Shown: piece after piece, positions 12,897 to 21,296 of the stretch
Position numbering within the stretch: position 1 is the first letter of the stretch
Layout: every line of letters begins with the position of its first letter
From: a virus
Virus record (IMG/VR): IMGVR_UViG_3300011126_000064
Span: 1 to 32,590 of that record
Length of the DNA stretch: 32,590 bases
Direction: 5' to 3' (one strand)
The notes under the pieces: generated by a model
What the model was told of the DNA's origin: nothing
The model's input: only the letters and a program-made list of their open reading frames with translations
The model's database searches: none
Position numbers and translations under genes: made by a program

Positions 12897-13196
12897 TTAT
12901 AGTTGGTTTTCTTTATATTCTGCGATAACTTGTTTAAAACTATATTCTTTTGCATTTTGTTTATCATAGTATTTATTACTATTTTCTATAAAATAATCTT
13001 CAATGTATTTTTCTAAACCTGTTTTGTACTTGTCTTTAACGTGTATAGAACTAGGTTTAACATCAAATTTAAACTCTTTTTCATCGTGAAAGAAGTCTTG
13101 TAATCCTTCGCATTTACTTACATAGGTGTCACCATTTGTATTTGTTAGTTTTATTTCTGTATGGTTTTGGTAATCTATTTCTATTATTACTTTCAT
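12897..13196 (-). CDS. Hypothetical protein, 99 aa
   Basis: A charged protein with an N-terminal strand-rich part (MKVIIEIDYQNHTEIKLTNT) and a helical C-terminus (YYDKQNAKEYSFKQVIAEYK). The family is not recognised. Confidence 0.68.
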   Translation of the reverse strand: MKVIIEIDYQNHTEIKLTNTNGDTYVSKCEGLQDFFHDEKEFKFDVKPSSIHVKDKYKTGLEKYIEDYFIENSNKYYDKQNAKEYSFKQVIAEYKENQL

Positions 13197-13245
13197 TGTT
13201 TTATATTTTAAATTAAACTTGTGTTAAACATTCAGTTACAATTAA

Positions 13246-13455
13246 TTAAAACGCTCGTAATATTTCGTTTTTGTTTATCGCAGTTTTTACAACTCCAAAC
13301 TTAGTTCCTTTGCTTTTATCGTTAATATCAACCCTAACAAGTTCTTTTATGTTTACGATAATAAACTGCTTATTGTCTTGTAATAATTCCATAATTCTAT
13401 CTGTATCATCTTGTACTATAACTTGTGGATCTGTTTTTGTTATTAATAGTGTCAT
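13246..13455 (-). CDS. Hypothetical protein, 69 aa (first larger early gene)
   Basis: A small alpha/beta protein, MTLLITKTDPQVIVQDDTDR, with NKQFIIVNIKELVRVDINDK in the middle. It is the first substantial gene of the leftward operon, so it is probably expressed at once after infection. No helix-turn-helix is evident. The family is not recognised. Confidence 0.66.
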   Translation of the reverse strand: MTLLITKTDPQVIVQDDTDRIMELLQDNKQFIIVNIKELVRVDINDKSKGTKFGVVKTAINKNEILRAF

Positions 13456-13541
13456 AATTTGGTATTTATTTTATATTTATTTTTAACTAAATGGTAACTA
13501 TGTATAAAAAATAGGGCTAAAAATAGCAGACAGTTACGCAT
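13452..13541 (-). CDS. Possible hydrophobic leader peptide, 29 aa
   Basis: The frame MRNCLLFLALFFIHSYHLVK plus nine residues has one hydrophobic segment, and its TGA overlaps the ATG of the next gene (ATGA). It could be a leader peptide or small membrane protein. Its length leaves real doubt. Confidence 0.35.
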   Translation of the reverse strand: MRNCLLFLALFFIHSYHLVKNKYKINTKL

Positions 13542-13626
13542 CTTTTAATCAATCGTTAACTTCAAACGGTTGTACTATTCCTTACCGCCCCATTTATTAT
13601 ACTAATACAGTTAGCAATTAATAAAG

Positions 13627-13657
13627 CGAATATACAACTATATTTTAAATAAACAAG
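13627..13657 (-). promoter_or_regulatory. Candidate main early promoter (CTTG, 19 nt, TATATTCG)
   Basis: On the minus strand CTTG (13657-13654) precedes TATATTCG (13634-13627) by 19 nt, one mismatch from consensus in each box. It faces the leftward early operon. The 13460-13690 stretch between the two operons holds this, the rightward promoter and no convincing further gene. Confidence 0.45.
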
Positions 13658-13697
13658 TATTATTTAATTATTTTTTAATTTGTATTGTTTTATTGTT

Positions 13698-13705
13698 TAT
13701 ATTTG
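13698..13705 (+). promoter_or_regulatory. Rightward promoter -7 element TATATTTG
   Basis: An exact TAnnTTTG 20 bp before the lipoprotein ATG at 13726. A TTTG lies 15 nt upstream (13679-13682), shorter than the usual spacing. It probably drives the lipoprotein gene and perhaps the late operon. Confidence 0.55.
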
Positions 13706-13725
13706 ACAAAGCAAAATATTTAATT

Positions 13726-13917
13726 ATGAAAAAATTATTAATAATACTAGCAATAACTTTAATAGGGTGTACTCCAGATGATGAATGTGGAATAGTTACA
13801 GACTGGGGTGCTGATGAGTACGGAAATTATTTATGGGTAGATGGTCATAAACATAAAGTAAACGCTGGAACGTGGTACGAGTATAACATTGGCGACTATG
13901 TTTGCCTTGAATATTAA
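13726..13917 (+). CDS. Small surface lipoprotein, 63 aa
   Basis: The signal sequence MKKLLIILAITLIGC ends in a lipobox LIGC at 12-15, so C15 would be lipidated. The residues after it, TPDDE, resemble the acidic lipoprotein export signal that sends lipoproteins to the cell surface in Flavobacteriia. The mature part has 49 residues with further Cys at 21 and 60 and several Gly, Trp and Tyr. A TTG at 13693 extends the frame but lies upstream of the promoter box. Its own promoter and its place at the operon boundary fit a moron; superinfection exclusion is a guess. Confidence 0.72.
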   Translation: MKKLLIILAITLIGCTPDDECGIVTDWGADEYGNYLWVDGHKHKVNAGTWYEYNIGDYVCLEY

Positions 13918-13947
13918 TAATAAAAATAAATATGGGTGCTTTTGTAA

Positions 13948-13974
13948 TTTGCATTGATATTTTTCGTATATTTA
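13948..13974 (+). promoter_or_regulatory. Possible late promoter (TTTG, 15 nt, TATATTTA)
   Basis: TATATTTA (13967-13974) is one base from consensus and lies 14 bp before the ATG at 13988. TTTG occurs 15 nt (13948) and 22 nt (13941) upstream. The 15-nt arrangement is the same as at 13679-13705. Confidence 0.4.
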
Positions 13975-13987
13975 CAACTTTAATACT

Positions 13988-14170
13988 ATGATAGAATTGT
14001 ATAGTAATATTATAACAGAAGAAATAGATAATAAGTTTATAGTCAAGATATTAGACAAAAAAACTTATAAAGAAATCTTTAAATGTAAATTTACTGTTTA
14101 CGCTAATTACGACAGTAAAGGATTGATTGAAGATGCTGTTGGGATATATAAAAGAACAATAAGTAATTAA
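13988..14170 (+). CDS. Hypothetical protein, 60 aa
   Basis: MIELYSNIITEEIDNKFIVK followed by a KxYKEIFKCKF strand pattern. The family is not recognised. It lies 10 bp before the terminase small subunit and may be a packaging accessory protein or another moron. Confidence 0.62.
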   Translation: MIELYSNIITEEIDNKFIVKILDKKTYKEIFKCKFTVYANYDSKGLIEDAVGIYKRTISN

Positions 14171-14180
14171 TATATAATAT

Positions 14181-14579
14181 TTGAGTTACAACGAAGGCAA
14201 CACACACGCTGAATGGCTAACTAAAGAAGAAGCTCTATCTATACTGGATAGGGCTAACTCTGTTATATCTAATAAGTGTTATCTATTATCTAGTGTAGCC
14301 GTTAAATGCGACACTTACAGGACTCAATTTAATTATATAGGTGAAAAGTTCAAAGATGATAAGGATGTTTTCGACACTATAAAAAAGATGACTAATAAAT
14401 GTGAGTCTATTGTAGCTGAAAAAACTGCTGATGGTAGTATTAATGTTGCTTTAGGTATATTCATATTAAAATCATATCACGGGCTAATAGAGACATCTAA
14501 AATGCAAATGGAAGGCGGTGATAAAAACAAGCCAATATCTGTTATAAGTTTAGGAAGTGGATTAAAGCCTGATGAATGA
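14181..14579 (+). CDS. Probable terminase small subunit
   Basis: A 132-residue protein assigned mainly by position: it directly precedes and overlaps (ATGA) the large subunit. It has an N-terminal helix (WLTKEEALSILDRANSVISN) and a C-terminal helical region consistent with DNA recognition and oligomerisation. The start is TTG at 14181; no ATG is in frame before residue 70. In packaging it would bind the phage DNA and recruit the large subunit. Confidence 0.62.
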   Translation: MSYNEGNTHAEWLTKEEALSILDRANSVISNKCYLLSSVAVKCDTYRTQFNYIGEKFKDDKDVFDTIKKMTNKCESIVAEKTADGSINVALGIFILKSYHGLIETSKMQMEGGDKNKPISVISLGSGLKPDE

Positions 14580-15976
14580 AACTACTACCAAAACAAGAAA
14601 ACGCTGTTTATTATTTAAAAGATAATGAGACAAAGGAGTTAGTATATGGTGGTGCTGCTGGAGGTGGTAAGAGTGCATTAGAGGTATTAAAATTAATAGA
14701 GAATTGCCAATTATATCCTGGTAGTCGTTGGTTGCTAGGAAGGGCTAAATTGAAAAGCTTAAAAGAAACAACATTAAACACGTTCTTTGAATTAACGAGT
14801 AAACTAAAATTATCAGAGCAGTATAAATATAACGCTCAGGATAGTATAATAACTTGGACTAATGGAAGTGAGATATTACTAAAAGATTTGTTTTTATATC
14901 CTGCAGATCCAAATTTCGACAGTTTAGGAAGCTTAGAGATTACGGGAGGTATGATTGATGAGTGTAATCAGATAGTTTTAAAGGCTTGGCAAATAGTATT
15001 GAGTAGGTGTAGATATAAGCTAACAGAATGGGATATACACGGAGAATTAACATCTACAATGAAGGTTGTAAAAGTTAATAATGAAGGTGTGCCTGTATTA
15101 TGGTTAAACTCTAAAGGTGAAGAAACACCAGGACTTATACCTAAATTAGTTGGTACTTGTAACCCCTCAAAAAATTGGGTTTATAAACAGTTTTACAAAC
15201 CTAACCGAGATGGTACATTACCAAGTCATAGGAAGTTTATACAAGCGTTACCAACTGATAACCCTTATCTACCTAAAAGCTATTTAGAGAGCTTATTAAG
15301 CTTAGATAAGAACAGTAAAGAAAGGCTTTACTTTGGGAATTGGGAGTATGACGATGATCCAAGTGCTTTAATAGATATAGATGCAATTGCAGATTATTGG
15401 GATAACAAGCACGTTAAAGCAGAAGGTGAAAAGTATATGACTATTGATGTCGCTCGTAAAGGTAAAGATAATACAGTTTATCGTATATGGTACGGTTGGA
15501 AGGTAATACACCGTTATTCAATAGATAAGAGTGATTTAAAGGTAGTTGTACGAAAGGCTGAACAATTACAGATAAAATATAAAATACCATTAAGCAATGT
15601 GATAGCTGATGAGGATGGTGTAGGAGGTGGAGTAGTTGATTTCTTAGGTTGTAAGGGATTTGTAAACGGTTCAAGAGCGTTAGAAGTAAACGGTATAGCT
15701 CAGAACTTTAATAACCTTAAATCTCAATGCGGGTTTAAAATGGCTCAAAAGATAATGAATCGTGAAGTAGGAGAGATAACAACAGATAGTAGTGTTATAT
15801 CAATCACTAGCGAAGAAATGGAGCAGGTAAAACAAAAAGATATAGATAAAGATGGGAAGGTTGCTTTGGTTAGTAAGGATGTAGTGAAAATGATGATAGG
15901 AAGATCACCTGATGAATGGGATTCTATTATGATGCGTTACTGGTTTGAATTAACCCCTAAAGTATTTTTCTTTTAA
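14576..15976 (+). CDS. terL: Terminase large subunit
   Basis: A 466-residue packaging motor. The ATPase has Walker A GGAAGGGKS at 25-33 and Walker B MIDE ending at D128-E129. The RNase H-like nuclease has D291 (TIDVARKGKD), D345 and D347 (ADEDGVGGG), and a late acidic cluster PDEWDSIMMRYW near the C-terminus. It translocates DNA into proheads and cuts it. It is shorter than many TerL proteins but shows both domains. Confidence 0.95.
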   Translation: MKLLPKQENAVYYLKDNETKELVYGGAAGGGKSALEVLKLIENCQLYPGSRWLLGRAKLKSLKETTLNTFFELTSKLKLSEQYKYNAQDSIITWTNGSEILLKDLFLYPADPNFDSLGSLEITGGMIDECNQIVLKAWQIVLSRCRYKLTEWDIHGELTSTMKVVKVNNEGVPVLWLNSKGEETPGLIPKLVGTCNPSKNWVYKQFYKPNRDGTLPSHRKFIQALPTDNPYLPKSYLESLLSLDKNSKERLYFGNWEYDDDPSALIDIDAIADYWDNKHVKAEGEKYMTIDVARKGKDNTVYRIWYGWKVIHRYSIDKSDLKVVVRKAEQLQIKYKIPLSNVIADEDGVGGGVVDFLGCKGFVNGSRALEVNGIAQNFNNLKSQCGFKMAQKIMNREVGEITTDSSVISITSEEMEQVKQKDIDKDGKVALVSKDVVKMMIGRSPDEWDSIMMRYWFELTPKVFFF

Positions 15977-15987
15977 TATAAAACATA

Positions 15988-17391
15988 ATGGCAAGTAGAT
16001 TAAGTAATATTATTTCAGCAGCTTTTGGTAGAGAGCCTATAAATGTAAGTTATAATAAGTATAATGAAGCGTTTTTTAGTTGGTTAGGCGCAGGATTCAC
16101 GCAATATGATACCAAAGCACCGACTTACATTTCTGAGGGGTATAATGTTAATCCTATTGTATTCAGCGTTATTAAGCAACAAGCAACAAAAACAAGCTCA
16201 ATACCTTATTACATTAAAGATATTGAGGATGAGAAAGCAAAGAGCCAATTAAACGTTCTTTTAAAGGCTACTAATAACAATCTAACCCCACAGCAACAAA
16301 TAAAGAAATTAACGTTAGAGAATAAGGCTTTTAGTGATGAGTTAATGGATATGCCATTAGAAGTACCTAACCCTTTACAAAGTTGGACTGAATTTCACGA
16401 CCTTTACAAGACCTTTTACGCTTTAACGGGTAACGTGTATATTTATATGCTTAAACCTTCTGAAGGGGTTAACGCAGGAACACCAATAGCTATCTATTTA
16501 TTACCTTCTCATTTAACAGAAATAGTAGTTAAGCCAAATGTTAATCTATTAGGTGTTGAATCACCTATACATAGTTATCTGTTAACGTCAGGCAATCAAT
16601 GCGTATCATTTGAGGCTGAGAATGTAATACATATTAAATCAAGCAATCCTAATTACGATGATAACGGAAGTCATTTGTATGGGATGAGTAGATTACAAGC
16701 TGGATTAAAAAATATGGCAAGTTCTAATAAAGCATTAGACTTAAATATTAAAACACTTCAATCTGGGGGCGCTTTCGGCTTTATTCACGGAACTAAAATA
16801 CCATTAGATGTAAACCAAGCTAAAGAGATAAAAGAACGCTTACAAGAAATGAATAAGAGCGATGAGGACTTAGCTAAAATTGCTGGTATGAGTGCAGAGG
16901 TTGCTTTTACTAGAATTAGTTTAACCACCGCAGAACTACAACCGTTTGAGTATCTAAAGTTCGACCAAAAGCAAATATGTAATGTGTTAGGATGGTCTGA
17001 CAACTTACTTAATAATGATGATGGTGGCAAGTATGACAAACAATTACAAGAACAAAAGAGAGTAGTAACAGATAACATACAGCCTGATTTATTATTGTTA
17101 CAAGACGCTTTAAATAAGTATTTCCTTCCATTGTTCAAAGGTTATGAAAAGTCTGAATTAATCTATGATATTAGCGAGTTGCCAGAGATGCAACAAGACA
17201 CTAAAACGATGGTAGATTGGGCTGTTATGTTATTAGATAGAGGTGTAGTTAATAGAAATGAGGTGAGAGATATTGTAACGTTTGCTAAGGTAGATGACGA
17301 TAATATGGAGGTGTTTACAGTAGCTAACGATTTACTAACGTTAGATGAAGCGATTGAAAGCGAATTTAACATAGAACCACCTAAACAATAA
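15988..17391 (+). CDS. Portal protein
   Basis: A 467-residue protein of the HK97-type portal family: SVIKQQATKTSSIPYYI near the N-terminus, LTGNVYIYML, a VIHIKSSNP segment near 213, YGMSRLQAGLKNM and the tail-proximal helix with LNNDDGGKYDKQLQEQKR. It forms the dodecameric ring at the capsid vertex through which DNA passes. It follows TerL after 11 bp, as in HK97-like phages. Confidence 0.92.
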   Translation: MASRLSNIISAAFGREPINVSYNKYNEAFFSWLGAGFTQYDTKAPTYISEGYNVNPIVFSVIKQQATKTSSIPYYIKDIEDEKAKSQLNVLLKATNNNLTPQQQIKKLTLENKAFSDELMDMPLEVPNPLQSWTEFHDLYKTFYALTGNVYIYMLKPSEGVNAGTPIAIYLLPSHLTEIVVKPNVNLLGVESPIHSYLLTSGNQCVSFEAENVIHIKSSNPNYDDNGSHLYGMSRLQAGLKNMASSNKALDLNIKTLQSGGAFGFIHGTKIPLDVNQAKEIKERLQEMNKSDEDLAKIAGMSAEVAFTRISLTTAELQPFEYLKFDQKQICNVLGWSDNLLNNDDGGKYDKQLQEQKRVVTDNIQPDLLLLQDALNKYFLPLFKGYEKSELIYDISELPEMQQDTKTMVDWAVMLLDRGVVNRNEVRDIVTFAKVDDDNMEVFTVANDLLTLDEAIESEFNIEPPKQ

Positions 17392-18180
17392 TTGGCAAGT
17401 GTAACTAAATATAGACAAAAGTGGTTGAAGTATCATAAAGGCCATGAGAAAAAGGCTTTTAAGTTATTGCAAAAGGTGTTTAGTAAGTGGAATAGAACGA
17501 TAATAAACGCAGATATTAAGGAGAAAGGTATAAAGAAACAATTAGAATCTTTAATAAATGAAAACGATATGTCTGACGCATATTATCAGATATATTTTAA
17601 TATAGGAGTGGCTCACGGTTTAAGAGTGGGTAAGTTCATTAATATAGAATTGACAAAAGACTTTACAATACCTAAGTTTATGACTGAGTTTGAAAAGAAC
17701 TTGCCAGAGTATTTAAGAACATACGGTATAACACGAATACAGCAAGTTTCAGACACTTATTTAAAAGATGTGTTTAAGTTGTTTGATGATAGATTGAAAG
17801 CTGGTAAAACGCTTAAGGAAACGACTGATGAAGTGTTTAAAGTAATGAAGTCACCAAGATTTACAAGATACCAAGCTGAACGAATAGCAAGAACAGAAAC
17901 AACAGCAGCGGCTAATTATGGAGCTGTACAAAGTGGAGCAGTTAGTGGTTATGAGATGCAAAAACGATGGATAAGTGCTTTGGATAAGAGAACAAGAGAT
18001 CCTCACGCAAGTACAAACGGTCAAAAGGTAGATGAAAAAGAAACATTTATAGTAGGTGGTGAAAAGTTATTATATCCTGGTGATCCTAATGGAAGTGCTG
18101 GAAATGTGATAAATTGCAGATGTACGGTAGCAGTAATACCTAAAAAAGATAAAAACGGTAGATTAATTAGAGTTAATTAG
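17392..18180 (+). CDS. Minor head protein, Mu F/SPP1 gp7-like
   Basis: A 262-residue protein. The C-terminal domain has the family pattern: RIARTETTAAANYGAVQSG near residues 163-181, then KRWISALDKRTRDPHASTNG, and finally LYPGDPNGSAGNVINCRC near 224-241. Such proteins enter the prohead with the portal and may affect DNA ejection. The start is TTG, immediately after the portal stop (TAATTG); the next ATG is at residue 60, too late for the family. Confidence 0.88.
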   Translation: MASVTKYRQKWLKYHKGHEKKAFKLLQKVFSKWNRTIINADIKEKGIKKQLESLINENDMSDAYYQIYFNIGVAHGLRVGKFINIELTKDFTIPKFMTEFEKNLPEYLRTYGITRIQQVSDTYLKDVFKLFDDRLKAGKTLKETTDEVFKVMKSPRFTRYQAERIARTETTAAANYGAVQSGAVSGYEMQKRWISALDKRTRDPHASTNGQKVDEKETFIVGGEKLLYPGDPNGSAGNVINCRCTVAVIPKKDKNGRLIRVN

Positions 18181-18430
18181 ATGTGTAAGTTATACATAAT
18201 TCTATTTTAAATAAGGTTATGTTTAAGCAGGTTAGAGAATTAAAAGGTTTAGTTATATTTAGTTTTTTATAATAAGATTTACTATAATGTTTTAATTTAA
18301 AGTTGAAATTATGATGAGGATAAATTTTAGTTATCCAATCCTTAGAATAGGGAAAGTATAAAGTAACTGGATTATTAAAATTAATGTAACTAAATTTAAA
18401 ATTATAAAAGTAAAATATTATAGGTTTCAT
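18173..18430 (-). CDS. Possible antisense moron gene, 85 aa
   Basis: An ATG-initiated leftward frame inside the rightward late operon, filling the 302-bp gap between minor head protein and protease genes. The protein (MKPIIFYFYNFKFSYINFNN...) is rich in Tyr, Phe, Asn and Lys, which can also arise from AT-rich non-coding DNA. What argues for a gene is a full-consensus promoter 14 bp upstream (18445-18475). The three rightward frames here hold only very short ORFs. It overlaps the end of the minor head gene by 8 bp. The family is not recognised. Confidence 0.5.
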   Translation of the reverse strand: MKPIIFYFYNFKFSYINFNNPVTLYFPYSKDWITKIYPHHNFNFKLKHYSKSYYKKLNITKPFNSLTCLNITLFKIELCITYTSN

Positions 18431-18444
18431 AAAAGAGATTTTTA

Positions 18445-18475
18445 CAAAGATATAAATAAAAACAATATAAACAAA
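18445..18475 (-). promoter_or_regulatory. Full-consensus Bacteroidota promoter, antisense
   Basis: Minus-strand TTTG (18475-18472), 19 nt, TATCTTTG (18452-18445): both boxes are exact and the spacing is canonical. Transcription would begin about 7-8 bp before the ATG at 18430. It points against the late operon. Confidence 0.62.
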
Positions 18476-18482
18476 TAAAAAG

Positions 18483-19142
18483 ATGGATTTTAAGCAAATA
18501 AGTTACGATTTAAAAGAACTTGACGAGCAAAAGGGAGTTGTTATTGCGTACGCAAATGCTTATAACAATACAGATTCAGACGGTGATATTTCAGCTAAAG
18601 GTAGCTTTGATAAGACCGTAACAGATAACTTTAAACGTATTAGAGTATTAAAAGATCATAACCCTACTAAAATGATAGGAGTACCTTTAAATATTGACAC
18701 TAAAGACGCTTATGGTTTGTTAACTACCACTCAGTTTAATATGAATAAGCCTTTAGGTAAAGATATGTTTACTGATGTTAAACTAATGCACGACACAGGC
18801 TTAAATGCTGAATTATCTATTGGGTATCAAGTATTACAAAGAGATAAAGGCAATAAAAACATAATTAAAGAATATAAATTAATGGAGTATTCATTTTTAT
18901 CTAGTTGGGCGGCTAATGAGTTGGCAACCGTACAAGATATAAAAGGAATTAAGAGCCATTACGGAATAATGGAACTAATAGAGAAGTCATACGATTTAGA
19001 CTACTCAGACGAACGACTAAAACAAATTGAAACAATATTAAAAGCACTTTCTAATAAAGAGCCATTGCTAAGCAATACTCCTAAAGTTGAGCCGCTGACG
19101 GATAATGAAATAATTAATAAATTTTTAAACACATTAAAATAA
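18483..19142 (+). CDS. Prohead protease, HK97 family
   Basis: A 219-residue serine protease (U35-like). The likely triad is H59 in LKDHNPTKMIG, S112 in ELSIGY, and E135 in LMEYSFLS. It cleaves the capsid scaffolding domain during maturation. Its stop overlaps the capsid start as TAATG, ensuring coupled expression. Confidence 0.92.
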   Translation: MDFKQISYDLKELDEQKGVVIAYANAYNNTDSDGDISAKGSFDKTVTDNFKRIRVLKDHNPTKMIGVPLNIDTKDAYGLLTTTQFNMNKPLGKDMFTDVKLMHDTGLNAELSIGYQVLQRDKGNKNIIKEYKLMEYSFLSSWAANELATVQDIKGIKSHYGIMELIEKSYDLDYSDERLKQIETILKALSNKEPLLSNTPKVEPLTDNEIINKFLNTLK

Positions 19143-20272
19143 TGGAATTAAAAGAACAATTAGAGGCTTTAACCCTTAAATTAGAAGGAAAGTCTAAAGA
19201 TGAAGTATCAAACGCAATTGAAGCATTTGAAACTAAGAATAAAGAAGTAATAGCTAATGAAGTAAAAGCTGTTAAAGATGAATTAGAAGTACAACTAAAA
19301 GCGGTACAAGATCACGCTGATAAATTAGATGTAAAACTTCAAGAAAAAGGTAAAATTGAAGCTGCTAATGGTGATGCTATTAAAGGTGCAATTACTGAAA
19401 ACATTGATAGAATCAAATCTATTAAAAAAGGTTCGTCTGTTGAGGTTAAAGTTGTTGGTGATATGGGTACTGCTAATCTTACAGGTGATGAGCCAAGAGA
19501 TTATAACTTTGATGTAGTTAAATTCCCTAATCAAAAAGCGAATGTATCTGATTTAGTAGGTAATGTAATGATTAGTGGAGGTACTTATACCTTTACAAGA
19601 GAAGTAACAGGTGAAGGTTCTATTAGCACTCAAACAGAAGGTTCTAGTAAAACTCAAATTGATTATGATTTCTTAAATGTTGATGTTAGTACTGATTTCT
19701 TAGCTGGTTTTGCACGTTATTCTAAGAAAATGAAAAATAACCTTCCTTACTTAGAGTCTTTTGTACCTCAAGTATTACGTAGAGATTATATGAAAGCTGA
19801 AAATGCTAATTTTAACGCTAGATTGATTGCAGAAGCAACTGCATCTACTGAAATTATCACAGGACAAAATAAGATTGAAATGCTTATTGCTGAGATAGCA
19901 AAATTAGACGGTTTAGACAGAGATGTTAACGCTATCGTTATGACTCCTGCTGATTATTGGGATATTTTAGTTACTGAAAAATCAACTGGTGCAGGTTATG
20001 GACTACCTGGTGTTGTTTCTTTAGAAAGTGGTGTTTTACGTATTAATGGTATTCCTTGTTTAAAAGCTACTTGGGTAACTGCTAACAAATATTTTGTTGC
20101 TGACTGGTCAAGAATTAACAAGATTACAACTGAAGGACTTTCTTTAGATTTTAGTGAAGAAGAAGGAACTAACTTTGTTAAGAATCAAATTACAGCAAGA
20201 ATTGAGGCACAAGTTGCTTTAGCTGTTGAGGACAAATTGAGCATCGTTTACGGTGACTTTACTGCTGTATAG
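19142..20272 (+). CDS. Major capsid protein, HK97 fold
   Basis: A 376-residue protein. Residues 1 to about 75 are a charged coiled coil (MELKEQLEALTLKLEGKSKD...), the usual delta/scaffold domain removed by the protease. The remainder has HK97-fold features: TFTREVTGEGSISTQTEGSS near the E-loop, a long spine-helix region and the conserved late part NAIVMTPADYWDIL, GVVSLESGVLRINGIPCLKA. A terminator hairpin follows its stop. Confidence 0.93.
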   Translation: MELKEQLEALTLKLEGKSKDEVSNAIEAFETKNKEVIANEVKAVKDELEVQLKAVQDHADKLDVKLQEKGKIEAANGDAIKGAITENIDRIKSIKKGSSVEVKVVGDMGTANLTGDEPRDYNFDVVKFPNQKANVSDLVGNVMISGGTYTFTREVTGEGSISTQTEGSSKTQIDYDFLNVDVSTDFLAGFARYSKKMKNNLPYLESFVPQVLRRDYMKAENANFNARLIAEATASTEIITGQNKIEMLIAEIAKLDGLDRDVNAIVMTPADYWDILVTEKSTGAGYGLPGVVSLESGVLRINGIPCLKATWVTANKYFVADWSRINKITTEGLSLDFSEEEGTNFVKNQITARIEAQVALAVEDKLSIVYGDFTAV

Positions 20273-20290
20273 TAGTTAATTAATAATTAG

Positions 20291-20316
20291 CCACCTCTTT
20301 AATTAGGGGTGGTTTT
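20291..20316 (+). terminator. Rho-independent-type terminator after the capsid gene
   Basis: CCACCTC (20291-20297) pairs with GGGGTGG (20306-20312), with one G-U, around an 8-nt loop, then TTTT. It lies 18 bp after the capsid stop. It probably reduces read-through so that capsid is made in excess over connector and tail proteins. Confidence 0.75.
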
Positions 20317-20328
20317 AATAAAGCAAAT

Positions 20329-20460
20329 ATGAAAGCAATAAAACATTTTTTCTGTATTCAAGAATTTAAGAGTTATAAAATAGGTGATAAATACACAGGT
20401 AAAAGAAAAGATTTAAAAGGATTAGTAGACTATCCAATTAAACGCAAAAGTAAAAAATAA
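20329..20460 (+). CDS. Small basic protein, 43 aa, head-connector region
   Basis: The protein is MKAIKHFFCIQEFKSYKIGD followed by a lysine-rich tail ending KRKSKK. Its TAA overlaps the next ATG as TAATG, which supports translation. Small proteins of this size are often found between capsid and gp6-like genes. The function is unknown. Confidence 0.65.
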   Translation: MKAIKHFFCIQEFKSYKIGDKYTGKRKDLKGLVDYPIKRKSKK

Positions 20461-20924
20461 TGGCATATTTAGACATAATAACACTAGCAGACGCTAAGGT
20501 ATATCTTAGAATAGATGATACACTAACAGAAGATGACGCTCAAATAACGAGAATGATTAATGCTGCTTTGTCTTATGTTGAACGCTATACAAATCACGTG
20601 TTATTTGCACAAGATAAAGAATATAGATTAATAGATGGTTGTGTAAGTGTATATGACCACCCAGTTAATAGTGAAGTTACGGCTGATTTAGTAGTTGAGA
20701 ATAAGACCTTGCATAAGAATTACAGTTTAGGCACTGACAACAGTCTAATAGAATTAAACGTTGGTTATACATTACCTGCTGATGTGCCACAGGAATTAAT
20801 AGAAGTGGCTTATGAGTTAATAGAGTCATTGTATTACGAAAAGGAAACGAATAAAAGCATACAAAGCAGAATAAGTACTATAAGTGAGTTAATGTTAAAT
20901 CAATATAAAAGATTTATAGTTTGA
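20460..20924 (+). CDS. Head-tail connector, HK97 gp6-like
   Basis: A 154-residue protein whose N-terminus has the classic pattern LADAKVYLRIDDTLTEDDAQ, then MINAALSYVERYT and a C-terminal helix ELIESLYYEKETN. This matches gp6/phiE125 gp8-type adaptors, which form the ring below the portal. Confidence 0.88.
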   Translation: MAYLDIITLADAKVYLRIDDTLTEDDAQITRMINAALSYVERYTNHVLFAQDKEYRLIDGCVSVYDHPVNSEVTADLVVENKTLHKNYSLGTDNSLIELNVGYTLPADVPQELIEVAYELIESLYYEKETNKSIQSRISTISELMLNQYKRFIV

Positions 20925-21295
20925 GAGCAAGAAGCCTAAATAAACGTGTTGAGCTTTGGGGTACTGTTACCGTTCCTGATGGTTTTGGAGGTAATACAAT
21001 TAGTGAATCATTATTATCATCTAGTTGGGCTAAGATTGAAACGGTTAAGCCAAGCAGAGGTGATTTAAACACTGCTAATGGCATTTTAGATGCTAGTAAT
21101 AGCATAATGATAACATTACGCAAAAGAAACGATTTAAACTATAATATGACTACTATGTTTGTTAAATATAGGGGTGAAAATTATATTATAGATAGTTTTC
21201 CTGCTAATATAGATTTTGAAGATAGCACAATTAAAATAGTTTGCACAAAAGAGGGAAATAACGCAACAGGTGAAGATTTGAATAGTAATTTATAA
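20921..21295 (+). CDS. Head closure / head-tail joining protein
   Basis: A 124-residue protein with LNKRVELWGTVTVPDGFGGN, then SSWAKIETVKPSRGD, and YRGENYIIDSFPANID, the pattern of SPP1 gp16-type head-tail joining proteins. It has a TTG start (20921) overlapping the upstream stop as TTGA; there is no ATG nearby. Confidence 0.85.
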   Translation: MRARSLNKRVELWGTVTVPDGFGGNTISESLLSSSWAKIETVKPSRGDLNTANGILDASNSIMITLRKRNDLNYNMTTMFVKYRGENYIIDSFPANIDFEDSTIKIVCTKEGNNATGEDLNSNL

Positions 21296-21296
21296 A

